A DNA stretch of 64,000 nucleotides from positions 186,001 to 250,000 of the forward strand of contig NZ_JACHDA010000001.1 in the NCBI RefSeq assembly GCF_014207235.1, read 5' to 3'. Positions 17,188 to 26,461 of this stretch are shown piece by piece; the stretch's first letter is position 1; each line of letters starts with the position of its first letter. The notes under the pieces are model-generated. The model was not told the DNA's origin, did not search any database, and worked only from the letters and a program-made list of their open reading frames with translations. Origin of the DNA: Sphingopyxis sp. JAI128 (GTDB lineage: Bacteria; Pseudomonadota; Alphaproteobacteria; Sphingomonadales; Sphingomonadaceae). Both the position numbers and the translations under genes were made by a program.

Positions 17188-17907
17188 TTAAAACCGGATC
17201 ATGATCCGCCGCGCCAGTGCGGGGGAAATGCTGTGGACGAGCTGCAATATCTTGACCATCCCGGCGTTGACCTCGCTTTTGCCGGTGCGAATGCCGCGGA
17301 CGATTTCGGCGGCGCAATCATGGGCACTCATCTTCTTGCCCGTACGGCCCGCTGTCATGTTCGTTGCGACGACCGGGGGCAATGCCTCGATCACGCGAAC
17401 ATTGCTGCCTTTCAACTGGTGCCGGATGGCCTGCGTATAGCTGCGCAGTCCCGCCTTGGTCGCGCAATAGACAGACCCGGCGGCGCGCGGCGCGATCGCA
17501 AGGCCCGAGGTAACATTGACGATAGCCGCTTCGGGCTGGGCGCGCAGGACGGGGAGCAGCCGGGTGCAGAGCGCGATCGGCGCGTCGAGGTTGGTGCGGA
17601 TGCAATGCGCCGCGCTGTCCAGCGTTTCGGGCCGGTCGAGCTCATATTCGCTGCCCACCCCCGCGTTGTTGACGAGCAGCGCGATCGGTTTGCCCGCCAC
17701 GCCGTTAACAAGCGCATCGACGCCCGCCGGCGTCGAGAGGTCGCTAATGATCGTGCCGAAACCAAGCCCTTCCATCGCCCGCAATTTGTCGGCCGACCGG
17801 CCCGTGACGATGACGTCGGCGCCCGCGCCCTGAATTTGCAGCGCGATCTCGCGGCCGATGCCGTCGCTTCCGCCCGTAACGAGCGCCAGTTTGCCGTGCA
17901 GTTCCAT
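17188..17907 (-). CDS. Short-chain dehydrogenase/reductase (DltE-like)
   Basis: A 239-residue NAD(P)-dependent oxidoreductase of the classical SDR family. The Rossmann motif TGGSDGIG is at residues 11-18, NNAG follows the fourth strand, and the catalytic YxxxK is YCATK. The start at ATG 17907 has a GGGGGG Shine-Dalgarno. The in-frame ATG 17919 would place that run inside the gene. The substrate cannot be told. It is divergent from uvrC, with 66 bp between starts. Confidence 0.88.
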   Translation of the reverse strand: MELHGKLALVTGGSDGIGREIALQIQGAGADVIVTGRSADKLRAMEGLGFGTIISDLSTPAGVDALVNGVAGKPIALLVNNAGVGSEYELDRPETLDSAAHCIRTNLDAPIALCTRLLPVLRAQPEAAIVNVTSGLAIAPRAAGSVYCATKAGLRSYTQAIRHQLKGSNVRVIEALPPVVATNMTAGRTGKKMSAHDCAAEIVRGIRTGKSEVNAGMVKILQLVHSISPALARRIMIRF

Positions 17908-17973
17908 AAGACCCCCCATGTTCTGACCCGGACACTATGGCGGGTCGCATCGCCATCGCCTACATGCAAAATC

Positions 17974-19908
17974 ATGGCCCGCCCGAACGCTCCTGACCGA
18001 TTCAACGAAGAAAAAGCGACCTATGTGATCCGCGGCGGCGACGCGGAGGGCGACCAGCCCGATCTCGAACGCGGCGCCGAGGCGATCCGTAGCGTCGTGC
18101 GCAAGCTGCCGGCGCGTCCGGGCGTGTACCGGATGCTCGATGCGCGCGGCGACGTGCTCTATGTTGGCAAGGCGCGCGCGCTCAAGAATCGCGTCGCCAA
18201 TTATACGCAGGTCGCGCGCCTGCCGCAGCGGCTCCAGCGCATGGTGTCGCAGACGCGCGCGATGGAGATTGTCACGACGACCAGCGAGGCCGAGGCGCTG
18301 CTGCTCGAGGCGCAACTGATCAAACGCTATCGCCCACCGTACAACGTCCTGCTGCGCGACGACAAAAGCTTTCCTTTCATCCTGCTGCGCACCGATCATG
18401 ATTTCCCGCGGGTGCAGAAGCACCGCGGCGCGCGGCGGGCGAAGGGGCGCTATTACGGCCCCTTCGCGAGCGCGGGGTCGGTCGGCCAGACGCTCAACGC
18501 GCTGCAAAAGACCTTTCTCCTCCGCAGTTGCACCGACAGCTTCTTTACCAACCGCTCGCGACCGTGCCTGCTCTACCAGATCAAGCGGTGCAGTGCCCCG
18601 TGCGTCGATCGCATTTCGAAGGAGGATTATGCCGGACTGGTCAGCGACGCGCAGGACTTCCTCGAAGGCCGCTCGACCGCTGTGCAGAAACGGTTGGGCG
18701 ACGCGATGACCAAGGCGGCCGACGCGATGGATTATGAGCAGGCGGCGGTGATCCGCGACCGGCTGAAGTCGCTGACCTTCATCCAGGGCAGCCAGTCGGT
18801 TCACGCCGACGGACTGGGCGACGCCGACGTCTTTGCGCTGGCCGCGAAAGGCGGACAACTGTGCATTGCGGGCTTCTTCATCCGCGGCGGGCAGAATTGG
18901 GGGCACCGCAGCTTTTTTCCGGCGCATATTTCGGGCGTGCCGGAGAGCGAAGTGATGGCGAGCTTCCTGATGCAATTCTACGAAGGCGTGCCACCGCCGA
19001 AGACCATCCTCGTCGACCGCGAACCCGACGAATGCGCGCTGCTCGCCGAAGCCTTGGGCGAGAGCGCGAACCGCAGGGTCGAGATCAGCGTGCCGCAGCG
19101 CGGCAACCGCCGCCGGCTGCTCGAACAGGCGGTGCGCAACGCGGGCGAGGAACTCGACCGGCGGCTCGCCGAAAGCAGCAGCCAGGCAAAGCTCGGACGC
19201 GAACTAGCCGAGCTGTTCGACCTTGAGAACCCGCCGCAGCGGATCGAGATTTACGACAACAGCCATATCCAGGGGACCAATGCATTGGGCGCAATGGTCG
19301 TCGCGGGGCCGGATGGCTGGATCAAGGGTGCGTATCGCAAGTTCAACATCAAACGCGCCGAGACGCAGCCGGGCGACGATTTCGCGATGATGCGCGAGGT
19401 GTTCCAGCGCCGCTTCGCGCGTGCGATCGAAGAAGATCCCGAGCGAACGAAGGGCGAGTGGCCGGACCTTGTGTTGATCGACGGTGGCAAGGGGCAGGTC
19501 TCGGCAGCAGGCGCTGTGCTTGCCGAACTCGGGATCGACGATCTCACCTATGTCGGCGTCGCGAAGGGCCCCGATCGCAACGCGGGACGCGAGACCTTCT
19601 ACCACCCCGACGGGCGCGAATTCACGCTGCCGCCGAACAATGCGGTGCTTTTCTACATCCAGCGCCTGCGCGACGAGGCGCACCGCTTCGCGATCGGCGC
19701 GCACCGGCAAAAACGCGCGAAGGCGATGGGCAGTTCGCCGCTCGACGAGGTGCCGGGCATTGGCCCCGCGCGCAAGAAAGCTCTGTTGATGCATTTCGGC
19801 ACCGCGCGCGCGGTGCGCGGCGCGAGCCTGGAGGATTTGCGGAAGGCGCCCGGGGTCAGCGCCGCAGTGGCACAGGCGGTGCATGATTTCTATCATTCAG
19901 GACGGTGA
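17974..19908 (+). CDS. uvrC: Excinuclease ABC subunit C
   Basis: Dual-incision nuclease of nucleotide excision repair. The 644-residue protein has the N-terminal GIY-YIG domain (RPGVYRMLDARGDVLYVGKA, residues about 39-58), a UVR domain around KAADAMDYEQAAVIRDRL, and the RNase H-like C-terminal nuclease (EIYDNSHIQGTNALGAMVV, then LVLIDGGKGQ). A helix-hairpin-helix pair ends the protein (LDEVPGIGPARKKALL). The frame is open far upstream across the antisense SDR gene, but homology begins after ATG 17974 (MARPNAPDRF), so that start is chosen. Confidence 0.96.
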   Translation: MARPNAPDRFNEEKATYVIRGGDAEGDQPDLERGAEAIRSVVRKLPARPGVYRMLDARGDVLYVGKARALKNRVANYTQVARLPQRLQRMVSQTRAMEIVTTTSEAEALLLEAQLIKRYRPPYNVLLRDDKSFPFILLRTDHDFPRVQKHRGARRAKGRYYGPFASAGSVGQTLNALQKTFLLRSCTDSFFTNRSRPCLLYQIKRCSAPCVDRISKEDYAGLVSDAQDFLEGRSTAVQKRLGDAMTKAADAMDYEQAAVIRDRLKSLTFIQGSQSVHADGLGDADVFALAAKGGQLCIAGFFIRGGQNWGHRSFFPAHISGVPESEVMASFLMQFYEGVPPPKTILVDREPDECALLAEALGESANRRVEISVPQRGNRRRLLEQAVRNAGEELDRRLAESSSQAKLGRELAELFDLENPPQRIEIYDNSHIQGTNALGAMVVAGPDGWIKGAYRKFNIKRAETQPGDDFAMMREVFQRRFARAIEEDPERTKGEWPDLVLIDGGKGQVSAAGAVLAELGIDDLTYVGVAKGPDRNAGRETFYHPDGREFTLPPNNAVLFYIQRLRDEAHRFAIGAHRQKRAKAMGSSPLDEVPGIGPARKKALLMHFGTARAVRGASLEDLRKAPGVSAAVAQAVHDFYHSGR

Positions 19909-19921
19909 GGGGAGAGACAGG

Positions 19922-20314
19922 ATGGATTTCGCGGCATCGATGCCATTGGCGGGGACGCTCGGCGTCACGATCCATGAAGGGAGCAGGGAGGGCGTCGTCG
20001 GCAGGCTGCCCGTGCGGGCCGAAATCTGCACCGCGGGCGGGATCGTCCATGGCGGGGCGATCATGGCGTTCGCCGACTGCCTCGGCGCCGTGGGCGCGTT
20101 CCTGACGCTCCCCGAGGGTGCAAGCGGAACGACGACGATCGAGAGCAAGACCAATTTCCTCGGCGCCGGCCCGGTCGGAGCGACGCTCGTCGGCGAGGCA
20201 ACGCCGGTGAAAATCGGCAAGCGGCTGTCTGTGTGGCAGACGCGGGTCCGTACCGAGGATGGGGCCGAGGTCGCGCTGGTGACCCAAACCCAGTTGGTGC
20301 TTTGGCCAGCCTGA
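19922..20314 (+). CDS. PaaI-type hotdog thioesterase
   Basis: A 130-residue cytoplasmic acyl-CoA thioesterase-like protein. The hotdog signature is [12 protein letters not shown], where the HGG motif and the following acidic residue shape the active site. Strands such as [12 protein letters not shown] follow. The start at ATG 19922 is preceded by GGGGAGAGACAGG. An upstream in-frame ATG (19883) lies within the uvrC end. The 3' end overlaps the recO start by about 13 bases. The substrate is unknown. Confidence 0.88.
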   Translation: MDFAASMPLAGTLGVTIHEGSREGVVGRLPVRAEICTAGGIVHGGAIMAFADCLGAVGAFLTLPEGASGTTTIESKTNFLGAGPVGATLVGEATPVKIGKRLSVWQTRVRTEDGAEVALVTQTQLVLWPA

Positions 20315-21039
20315 CGGCCTCGGCGATCGTCTGCGCAGTGCGCGCGCATGGAGAACACGGCGCAATCCTGCGCGCGCTGACGCTCGAAGCCGGGCTGGTC
20401 GCGGGCTATGTGCGCGGCGGGCGCTCGCGGCGGCTGCGACCGGTCCTGATTCCGGGCAATCTCATCGCGCTCGAACTGCGCGCGCGGACCGAAGAGCAGC
20501 TGGGCGGGGCGACGGTCGAGCTGATGGAAAGCCGCGCACCGTTGCTCGCCGAACCTCTGGCGGCGAGCGCGATCGACTGGGTGACCAGCCTGACCGCGGC
20601 GACATTGCCCGAAAATCAGCCCTATCCGGCGCTTTATTCGGCGCTGGGTGCGGTACTGGAAGCGATTGGCGCCGCCCCGTCTGCGCGCATGTGGGCCGCA
20701 GCGCTGGCGCGATACGAGTTGTTGTTGCTTGCCGAACTGGGCTTCGGCCTCAACCTTGAAGACTGCGTCGTGACGGGCGTTTCAGCCGATCTCGCCTTCG
20801 TCAGCCCGAAATCGGGGGGCGCCGTCAGCGCGGGCGCGGCCGCCGGGTACGAGGAACGCCTGTTCCGCCTGCCGCCCTTTCTAAACGGACAGGACGCTGC
20901 GCCCGCGATGAGCGCGGTGCTCGACGGCCTCGTCATCACCGGCCATTTCATCGAGCGCGACGTCCTCGATGGCCGCAACCGCGATTTGCTGACCGTAAGG
21001 GAAAGATTGATCGACCGGCTGGGCAGGGCGGTTGCGTGA
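20302..21039 (+). CDS. recO: DNA repair protein RecO
   Basis: Recombination mediator of the RecFOR pathway that helps load RecA onto SSB-coated single strands. Homology starts with [22 protein letters not shown] (the OB-fold), followed by [16 protein letters not shown]. The best start is TTG 20302, inside the thioesterase 3' end, giving 245 residues. GTG 20233 would add a non-homologous tail. The Shine-Dalgarno for the TTG is poor, so the start remains uncertain. The family is divergent in sequence, but the N-terminal pattern is convincing. Confidence 0.88.
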   Translation: MASLTASAIVCAVRAHGEHGAILRALTLEAGLVAGYVRGGRSRRLRPVLIPGNLIALELRARTEEQLGGATVELMESRAPLLAEPLAASAIDWVTSLTAATLPENQPYPALYSALGAVLEAIGAAPSARMWAAALARYELLLLAELGFGLNLEDCVVTGVSADLAFVSPKSGGAVSAGAAAGYEERLFRLPPFLNGQDAAPAMSAVLDGLVITGHFIERDVLDGRNRDLLTVRERLIDRLGRAVA

Positions 21040-21087
21040 CGCGCCGCCGCTGTCTAAGCGGCTGGCGAGATACGAAAGGGCGACGCA

Positions 21088-22134
21088 TTGAACATCCTGC
21101 TGCTGGCTGGCGACGGTATCGGTCCGGAAATCATGGCGGAGGCCGAAAAGGTCCTGACCGCGCTCGCATTGCCGGTGACGCTCGACCGTGCGCTCGTCGG
21201 CGGAGCGGCTTACGAGGCGACCGGGCATCCGCTGCCGCCCGAAACGCTGGCGAAGGCGAAAGCCGCCGATGCGCTCCTCTTTGGCGCCGTCGGTGATCCG
21301 CGCTTCGACAATGTCGAACGCCATCTGCGTCCCGAACAGGCGATCCTCGGCCTGCGCGCCGAACTCGGGCTGTTCGCTAACCTGCGCCCGGCCAAGCTGT
21401 TCGCCGGGCTCGAGGACAGTTCGGCGCTGCGTCCCGAGGTCGCGTCGGCGATCGACCTTTTGATCGTCCGCGAACTTAACGGCGACGTCTATTTCGGCGA
21501 AAAGGGCATGCGCACGACGGCGAGCGGCGAGCGCGAAGGCTATGACATCATGTCCTATAGCGAAAGCGAAGTGCGGCGCATCGCGCATGTCGCCTTCCGT
21601 GCGGCTGAGGGGCGGGCAAAGCGGCTCTGCTCGGTCGACAAGGCGAATGTGCTCGAAACCTCGCAGCTCTGGCGCGATGTGGTGATCGAGGTTTCCGCCG
21701 ATTATCCCGACGTCGAACTCTCACACATGTATGTTGATAACGCCGCGATGCAGCTGGTGCGCAACCCCGGCCAGTTCGATGTGGTGGTAACGGGCAACCT
21801 GTTCGGCGATATCCTGTCCGATCAGGCGTCGATGTGCGTCGGGTCGATCGGATTGCTTGCGTCGGCGTCGCTCAGTGAAGGCAAGCAGGGGCTGTACGAG
21901 CCGATCCATGGCAGCGCGCCGGATATTGCCGGCAAGGGCGTCGCCAATCCGCTCGCAATGATCCTGTCGCTCGCGATGCTGCTGCGCCACTCGGGGGGTG
22001 AAGAGGCAAGCGCGGCGCGGATCGAGGCAGCGGTGGCCAAGGTGCTGGCGGACGGCTGCCGGGGTGCGGATCTCGGCGGCAATATGGGAACGGCAGTCTT
22101 GGGCGATGCGGTCGTTGCAGCCCTGAAAAACTAG
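21088..22134 (+). CDS. leuB: 3-isopropylmalate dehydrogenase
   Basis: Oxidative decarboxylase of leucine synthesis, using NAD to turn 3-isopropylmalate into 2-oxoisocaproate. The 348-residue protein starts with TTG (21088) behind AAAGGG. It shows [12 protein letters not shown] at the N-terminus, [17 protein letters not shown] for substrate arginines, and the catalytic tyrosine region [13 protein letters not shown] strand plus [10 protein letters not shown]. The metal-binding segment is [12 protein letters not shown]. leuA, leuC and leuD are not in the window. metZ follows after 16 bp. Confidence 0.97.
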   Translation: MNILLLAGDGIGPEIMAEAEKVLTALALPVTLDRALVGGAAYEATGHPLPPETLAKAKAADALLFGAVGDPRFDNVERHLRPEQAILGLRAELGLFANLRPAKLFAGLEDSSALRPEVASAIDLLIVRELNGDVYFGEKGMRTTASGEREGYDIMSYSESEVRRIAHVAFRAAEGRAKRLCSVDKANVLETSQLWRDVVIEVSADYPDVELSHMYVDNAAMQLVRNPGQFDVVVTGNLFGDILSDQASMCVGSIGLLASASLSEGKQGLYEPIHGSAPDIAGKGVANPLAMILSLAMLLRHSGGEEASAARIEAAVAKVLADGCRGADLGGNMGTAVLGDAVVAALKN

Positions 22135-22150
22135 CGGGACGGATAAGAGA

Positions 22151-23356
22151 ATGAAGAAGACGACGGGCCTCGACCGGAACAAGACACGCAACTGGCACCC
22201 TGCGACGCAGGCCGTGCGCGGTGGTACGTGGCGCAGCGAGCATGGCGAAACCTCCGAAGCGCTCTTCCTCTCGTCAGGCTACACCTATGACAGCGCCGAG
22301 GAAGTCGCGGCGCGCTTCGCCGGCGAAGAACAGGGCATGACCTATTCGCGGCTGCAGAACCCGACCGTGGCGATGCTCGAAGAACGCATTGCGCTGATGG
22401 AAGGTGCCGAGGCCTGTCGTACGCAGGCGACCGGCATGGCGGCGATGACCACGGCCTTGCTCTGCCAGCTGTCGGCGGGCGACCATATCGTCGCGGCAAA
22501 GGCGGCGTTCGGCTCGTGCCGTTGGCTTGTCGATCATCTCTGCCCGCGCTTCGGGATCGAGACGAGCGTGATCGATGGGCGCGATAACGACGCATGGGAA
22601 AAGGCGATCAAGCCGAATACAAAGGTCTTCTTCTTCGAAACTCCGGCGAACCCGACGATGGATATCGTCGACATGGAACATGTGTGCCGTCTCGCAAAGG
22701 CGCATGGTATCACGACCGTGGTCGACAACGCCTTTGCGACGAGCACGCTCCAGCGCCCTATGGATTTCGGCGCCGATGTCGTCGCCTATTCGGCGACCAA
22801 GCTGATGGACGGGCAGGGGCGCGTGCTGGCCGGTGCCGTTTGCGGGACCGAGAAGTTCATCAACGACGTCCTGCTGCCGTTTCAGCGCAACACTGGCCCC
22901 AATTTGTCGCCGTTCAACGCGTGGGTCGTGCTGAAGGGGCTGGAAACGCTCGACCTGCGCGCGCGACGCCAATCCGAAAACGCGCTCGCGGTCGGCAAAT
23001 TCGTCGAAAGCCGCGTCCCGCGCATCTTGCATCCGGGGCTCGCGAGCCATCCGCAACATAATCTGGCAATGAGCCAGATGGCGGCCTGCGGGCCGATCTT
23101 CTCCTTCGTGCTTGAAGGACGTGAACAGGCGATGGGCCTGCTTAATATGCTCGAACTGGTCGATATCTCGAACAATATCGGGGACTCGCGCAGCCTGTGC
23201 TGCCACCCGGCGTCAACCACCCACTATGGCGTCAGCGCCGAGGCGCGCGCCGATATGGGCGTGGTCGAGGGTATGCTGCGGATCAATATCGGGCTCGAAG
23301 ATCCGCGCGATGTGATCGCCGATCTGGACCAGGCATTGACCAAGGTCGGGCTTTGA
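22151..23356 (+). CDS. metZ: O-succinylhomoserine sulfhydrylase
   Basis: PLP enzyme of the Cys/Met metabolism family that makes homocysteine directly from O-succinylhomoserine and sulfide. The 401-residue protein has the PLP lysine at residue 217 (YSATKLMDGQGRVLAG) and the TYSRLQNPTVAMLEERI segment that contacts the phosphate. The NWHPATQAVRGGTWRSEHGETSEALF start is typical of MetZ rather than MetB or MetC. It lies 16 bp after leuB and is probably co-transcribed. I saw no SAM riboswitch in the short space upstream. Confidence 0.93.
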   Translation: MKKTTGLDRNKTRNWHPATQAVRGGTWRSEHGETSEALFLSSGYTYDSAEEVAARFAGEEQGMTYSRLQNPTVAMLEERIALMEGAEACRTQATGMAAMTTALLCQLSAGDHIVAAKAAFGSCRWLVDHLCPRFGIETSVIDGRDNDAWEKAIKPNTKVFFFETPANPTMDIVDMEHVCRLAKAHGITTVVDNAFATSTLQRPMDFGADVVAYSATKLMDGQGRVLAGAVCGTEKFINDVLLPFQRNTGPNLSPFNAWVVLKGLETLDLRARRQSENALAVGKFVESRVPRILHPGLASHPQHNLAMSQMAACGPIFSFVLEGREQAMGLLNMLELVDISNNIGDSRSLCCHPASTTHYGVSAEARADMGVVEGMLRINIGLEDPRDVIADLDQALTKVGL

Positions 23357-23373
23357 GCGACGTTGGCATCTCG

Positions 23374-23775
23374 ATGATCGACTCTTTCTTTCCCTTTGCG
23401 GCGACCACCGGGTCGATCACCGTGCGCGTGGCGGTCAGCTACCTGCCCGAACAATCGCATCCGGCGCTGGGCCGCTGGTTTTGGGCCTATCATGTCCGCG
23501 TCGAAAACCACGGCGACGATGCGGTCCAACTGATCAGCCGCCATTGGCGAATCAGCGACGGGCGCGGCCAGGTCAGCGAAGTCGAGGGCGAGGGTGTTGT
23601 CGGTGAGCAGCCGCTGATCTTGCCCGGCGGCGCCTATGATTATGTGTCGGGCTGTCCGTTGCCGACCCCTGAGGGATCGATGGTCGGCAGCTATGCGATG
23701 GAGATGGGCGATGGATCGCAGATGCTCGTCGCGATCCCCCATTTCCCGCTTCAGGCGCCCGCGACCGCGTCATGA
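23374..23775 (+). CDS. apaG: ApaG protein
   Basis: A 133-residue beta-sandwich protein of the Co2+/Mg2+ efflux-associated ApaG family. Conserved strands include YHVRVENHGDDAVQLISRHWRISDG, then VEGEGVVGEQPLILPGG and YDYVSGCPLPTPEGSMVGSY. The biochemical role is unclear. E. coli apaG mutants are affected in cobalt resistance and magnesium efflux. The start at ATG 23374 lacks a good ribosome site. An in-frame TTG at 23353 that overlaps the metZ stop is the alternative. The 3' end overlaps the LysR gene by ATGA. Confidence 0.92.
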   Translation: MIDSFFPFAATTGSITVRVAVSYLPEQSHPALGRWFWAYHVRVENHGDDAVQLISRHWRISDGRGQVSEVEGEGVVGEQPLILPGGAYDYVSGCPLPTPEGSMVGSYAMEMGDGSQMLVAIPHFPLQAPATAS

Positions 23776-24563
23776 AGCGCACGCACCTGCCCCTCAATGC
23801 GCTCCGCGTCTTCGACGCCGCTGCCAGGCATCTGAGCTTCACGCGCGCCGCCGACGAGCTGGCGGTGACACCCGCCGCGGTCGGACAACAGATTCGCGCG
23901 CTCGAGGATATGCTCGGCGTCGTGCTGTTCCGCCGCACGCCCAAGGGACTGGAGCTCACCGGCGAGGCCAATGCCGGGCTCGACGCGCTGCGCCAAGGCT
24001 TTCTGCAGTTCGAGGAATCGGTGCGCGCGATGCAGGCGGGCCAGTCGTCGCAGTCGCTGACGATTGCGGCGCCGCGCGACCTCACCGCCAAGTGGCTCGC
24101 GCCGCGGCTTGCGCGCTACAGCCAGCAGGCACCCGACGTACGCTTCACCCTCGTATCCGCCGACAGCGGGATCGACTTCACCGAAGCCAATCTCGACCTT
24201 GCGATCTTCTGGACCGATGGGGCCGGCGAGCATGAGGGCGTCGCGCTTTCCGATCCACTGATGGTTACCGTTGCCGGCCCGGGAAGCGAAAGCGAGACGC
24301 GCATCGCATGGCCGGGCTGCCCCGCCGACGAAGGCGAACCCGCGCTGCGGCTCGGCGATGCAGGGCTCGCGATCGATGCCGCGGCGAACGGCCTTGGGCA
24401 GGCGAATGTTCCAGCGATGCTTGCCGAGGCGGATATTGCCGCGGGCCGCGTCCGTCTGGTGCGCGAGGCGTTTGCCGTAAAACGCGGTTACTGGCTTGTC
24501 GCGCCGACCCCGCAATGGCGGCAGGCCAAGGTCAAGGCGCTCGTCTCCGCTCTGACCACCTGA
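23772..24563 (+). CDS. LysR-family transcriptional regulator (GcvA-like)
   Basis: A 263-residue DNA-binding regulator. The winged helix-turn-helix occupies residues about 7-65 (LNALRVFDAAARHLSFTRAA, DELAVTPAAVGQQIRALE). The periplasmic-binding-like effector domain follows, shorter than usual. The opening LPLNALRVFDAAARHLSFTRAA is typical of the GcvA subgroup. The ATG overlaps the apaG stop, an unusual fixed partner for a LysR gene, so its target is not obvious from context. It ends directly against the stop codon of the convergent serine hydrolase gene. Confidence 0.92.
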   Translation: MKRTHLPLNALRVFDAAARHLSFTRAADELAVTPAAVGQQIRALEDMLGVVLFRRTPKGLELTGEANAGLDALRQGFLQFEESVRAMQAGQSSQSLTIAAPRDLTAKWLAPRLARYSQQAPDVRFTLVSADSGIDFTEANLDLAIFWTDGAGEHEGVALSDPLMVTVAGPGSESETRIAWPGCPADEGEPALRLGDAGLAIDAAANGLGQANVPAMLAEADIAAGRVRLVREAFAVKRGYWLVAPTPQWRQAKVKALVSALTT

Positions 24564-25877
24564 TCATTTCGCTGTAAGCGCCAGCAGCCGCGTGACCAGC
24601 CCGACCATCGTGTCGGTCGCCACTGCCGCGTCGGGATTGTTCCAGCTCGCGGTCACGACGAACCATTTGCCATCCGATTTGCGCTCGCCGAGCAAGCTCA
24701 TCGATATCACACCGAGTTCGGACCCGCCCTTGTAGCCGAGATAGGACCAGGGTTCGGCGGGGCCAGCCCCGCCGACGCCGTTGTTGATCGCCATCGCGCC
24801 AAGCGCGGTATCGGAGCCGCGCGCCCTCAGGTCGATCATCACGCGGGCAATGTCGTTCGGGCTGGCGAACCATTCGAGACTGTCGATGAAGCGCGGGCCG
24901 CCCGAAAAGCTCACGCCATCGACGTTGGAGAGAACCAGCCGGTCGGCATTGCCGTCGATCAGCGCGCGCTGCGCCTTGTCGTCGCCCGCGATAAAGGCGG
25001 CGCGTTCGGGCGCGAAATTGTCGCCCTTGAGTGCGAAGGCTTCGACTGTGGTCAGGAAGGGAATGTTGCGCGACGCGGCGCTATGCCCCGCGGCACGCAT
25101 CCGCGCCTCGATCTTCTCGCGGCCGAGCAGGTGGATCAGCGTATCGGTCGCGCTGTTGTCGCTGACCGATATCATCCAGTTGGCGAGGCTTTGTACGGTA
25201 ACGGGCGTGTCTTTCGGCCAGTTCGCGGTCCCGGCGGACGAGAAGCTTTGGTGCGACAGCGGAACGACCTCGGACCATTGCCGCTTGCCCGCCGCGACCT
25301 GCGCCGCCAGCTCGTCGAGGATATAGAGTTTGAAGGTCGAACCGATCGCGAATTGCGTATCGGCGCGCGCCGCAGCGATCGGCCTGATCGCGTCGCCGTC
25401 GAGCTCGGCGACCAGGAAACCGGCGCGACCGGGAAGCGCCGCAATTTCCGCCGCGACCTTTTCGAAGCTGTCGTTGGCCGCCGCGAAGTTGGTGATGCGC
25501 AGACCGGTGACGCGCGCGTCGGGGCCGGGGCCGACCTCCAGCGCGATCGTCGCTACACCCTTTTCGAAGCGGAGCAGGACCGTGCCTGCCCGGCCGTTGG
25601 ATGTCGTCACCTTTTCGACCGACAGCGGCTTGCCATATTGCGCGACGAGGCCCGCGGTGATCGCCTTGAACTGCGCTTCGGGTATGGCGGTCTGAAAGGT
25701 CGTATCGAAATAGTCGGCAAAGGCGACGTGCTCGGTAAGCAGGTCGACGAGTTGCGCTGCACGCCGATCGAAGGCGGTGTCGGCCGCCGCTACGGTTTCA
25801 GGCGGCTGAATCGCATGCGCGGCGGTCGGCCCCGTCAGCACGGTGGCCCACAGGGCCGCGAGCAGCATCTTGGTCAT
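24564..25877 (-). CDS. Exported class A beta-lactamase-like serine hydrolase
   Basis: A 437-residue secreted enzyme: signal peptide (1-22), an N-terminal domain of about 130 residues with a DUF3887-like look (FDTTFQTAIPEAQFKAITAGL), then a serine beta-lactamase/transpeptidase-type domain. The three active-site motifs are complete: STFK at 180-183, SDN at 239-241 and KGG at 383-385. It is much longer than true class A enzymes (about 290 residues), so the substrate may be peptidoglycan-related rather than an antibiotic. GGAGATAG precedes the ATG. It is the third gene of the ECF operon, overlapping the membrane gene by ATGA. Confidence 0.88.
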   Translation of the reverse strand: MTKMLLAALWATVLTGPTAAHAIQPPETVAAADTAFDRRAAQLVDLLTEHVAFADYFDTTFQTAIPEAQFKAITAGLVAQYGKPLSVEKVTTSNGRAGTVLLRFEKGVATIALEVGPGPDARVTGLRITNFAAANDSFEKVAAEIAALPGRAGFLVAELDGDAIRPIAAARADTQFAIGSTFKLYILDELAAQVAAGKRQWSEVVPLSHQSFSSAGTANWPKDTPVTVQSLANWMISVSDNSATDTLIHLLGREKIEARMRAAGHSAASRNIPFLTTVEAFALKGDNFAPERAAFIAGDDKAQRALIDGNADRLVLSNVDGVSFSGGPRFIDSLEWFASPNDIARVMIDLRARGSDTALGAMAINNGVGGAGPAEPWSYLGYKGGSELGVISMSLLGERKSDGKWFVVTASWNNPDAAVATDTMVGLVTRLLALTAK

Positions 25878-26461
25878 CGGCTATCTCCGTCGAAAATGAT
25901 TGTATGATCGATCCTCACGATCCGCTCGCGCAATATGGCCGCAGCGCGGCGGTTGAGAATCCATATTCCGCCGAACACCAGCAGCTGGAGCGCGACGACG
26001 AGCAGGAATATGAGCGAGCCGCCCATTCCGCTTGCCTTGGCCTGTCCGAGCATGAAGACCAGCAGGCCGGGCACGAAAGGGGCAAGGTACCAGCGGCCGA
26101 CGCGGGCGAGCATATGCTCCTCGCGTACCAGCCGTTCGCGGTAATAGCCGCTGATGTTCTGCGCCTCGGCGTTGGGATCGGGCCGCGACGTGCGACGGGC
26201 AAGCTGCCACGCGACGACCAGCGCGCCCGCGATGACGAGCAAGCTGCCGATCTTGATCAGCGGTTCGGCGAAGATCGCGGCGTACAGGGCAAAGACGACG
26301 ATCACTAGCGCGGTTGCGGCATATTCGCGTCGATTGCGGCGGCGTATGGCGTCGCCAAATCGTGCCGCCTGACGCTTGATTTCTTCGAGCTCGAGGGGTT
26401 CGAATACGGGCTGGCTGTCGTGCCAGAGGGCGTGGAGCCCCTTGTCGGAAAAATCGGTCAT
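25874..26461 (-). CDS. Four-helix membrane protein of the ECF operon, possible anti-sigma factor
   Basis: A 195-residue protein I do not recognise. A soluble, charged N-terminus (1-44, LEEIKRQAARFGDAIRRRNRR) is followed by paired helices at about 47-64 and 68-86, a charged middle (RRTSRPDPNAEAQ to REEHML), and a second pair at about 125-165. It sits exactly between an ECF sigma gene and a serine hydrolase, overlapping both by four bases. That position and the cytoplasmic N-terminal helix make it a candidate anti-sigma factor, although no ZAS or FecR motif is visible. Confidence 0.75.
   Translation of the reverse strand: MTDFSDKGLHALWHDSQPVFEPLELEEIKRQAARFGDAIRRRNRREYAATALVIVVFALYAAIFAEPLIKIGSLLVIAGALVVAWQLARRTSRPDPNAEAQNISGYYRERLVREEHMLARVGRWYLAPFVPGLLVFMLGQAKASGMGGSLIFLLVVALQLLVFGGIWILNRRAAAILRERIVRIDHTIIFDGDSR

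Noticed and set aside
17092..17973. Upstream extension of the uvrC frame
   Set aside because: It runs antisense through the SDR gene, whose motifs are intact. UvrC homology begins after ATG 17974.
22135..22150. Search for a SAM riboswitch before metZ
   Set aside because: The gap after leuB is only 16 bp, too short for any SAM riboswitch class.
24564..25877. Calling the serine hydrolase an antibiotic-resistance beta-lactamase
   Set aside because: The motifs fit the fold, but the length, extra N-terminal domain and ECF operon context do not fit known class A resistance enzymes. Function left open.
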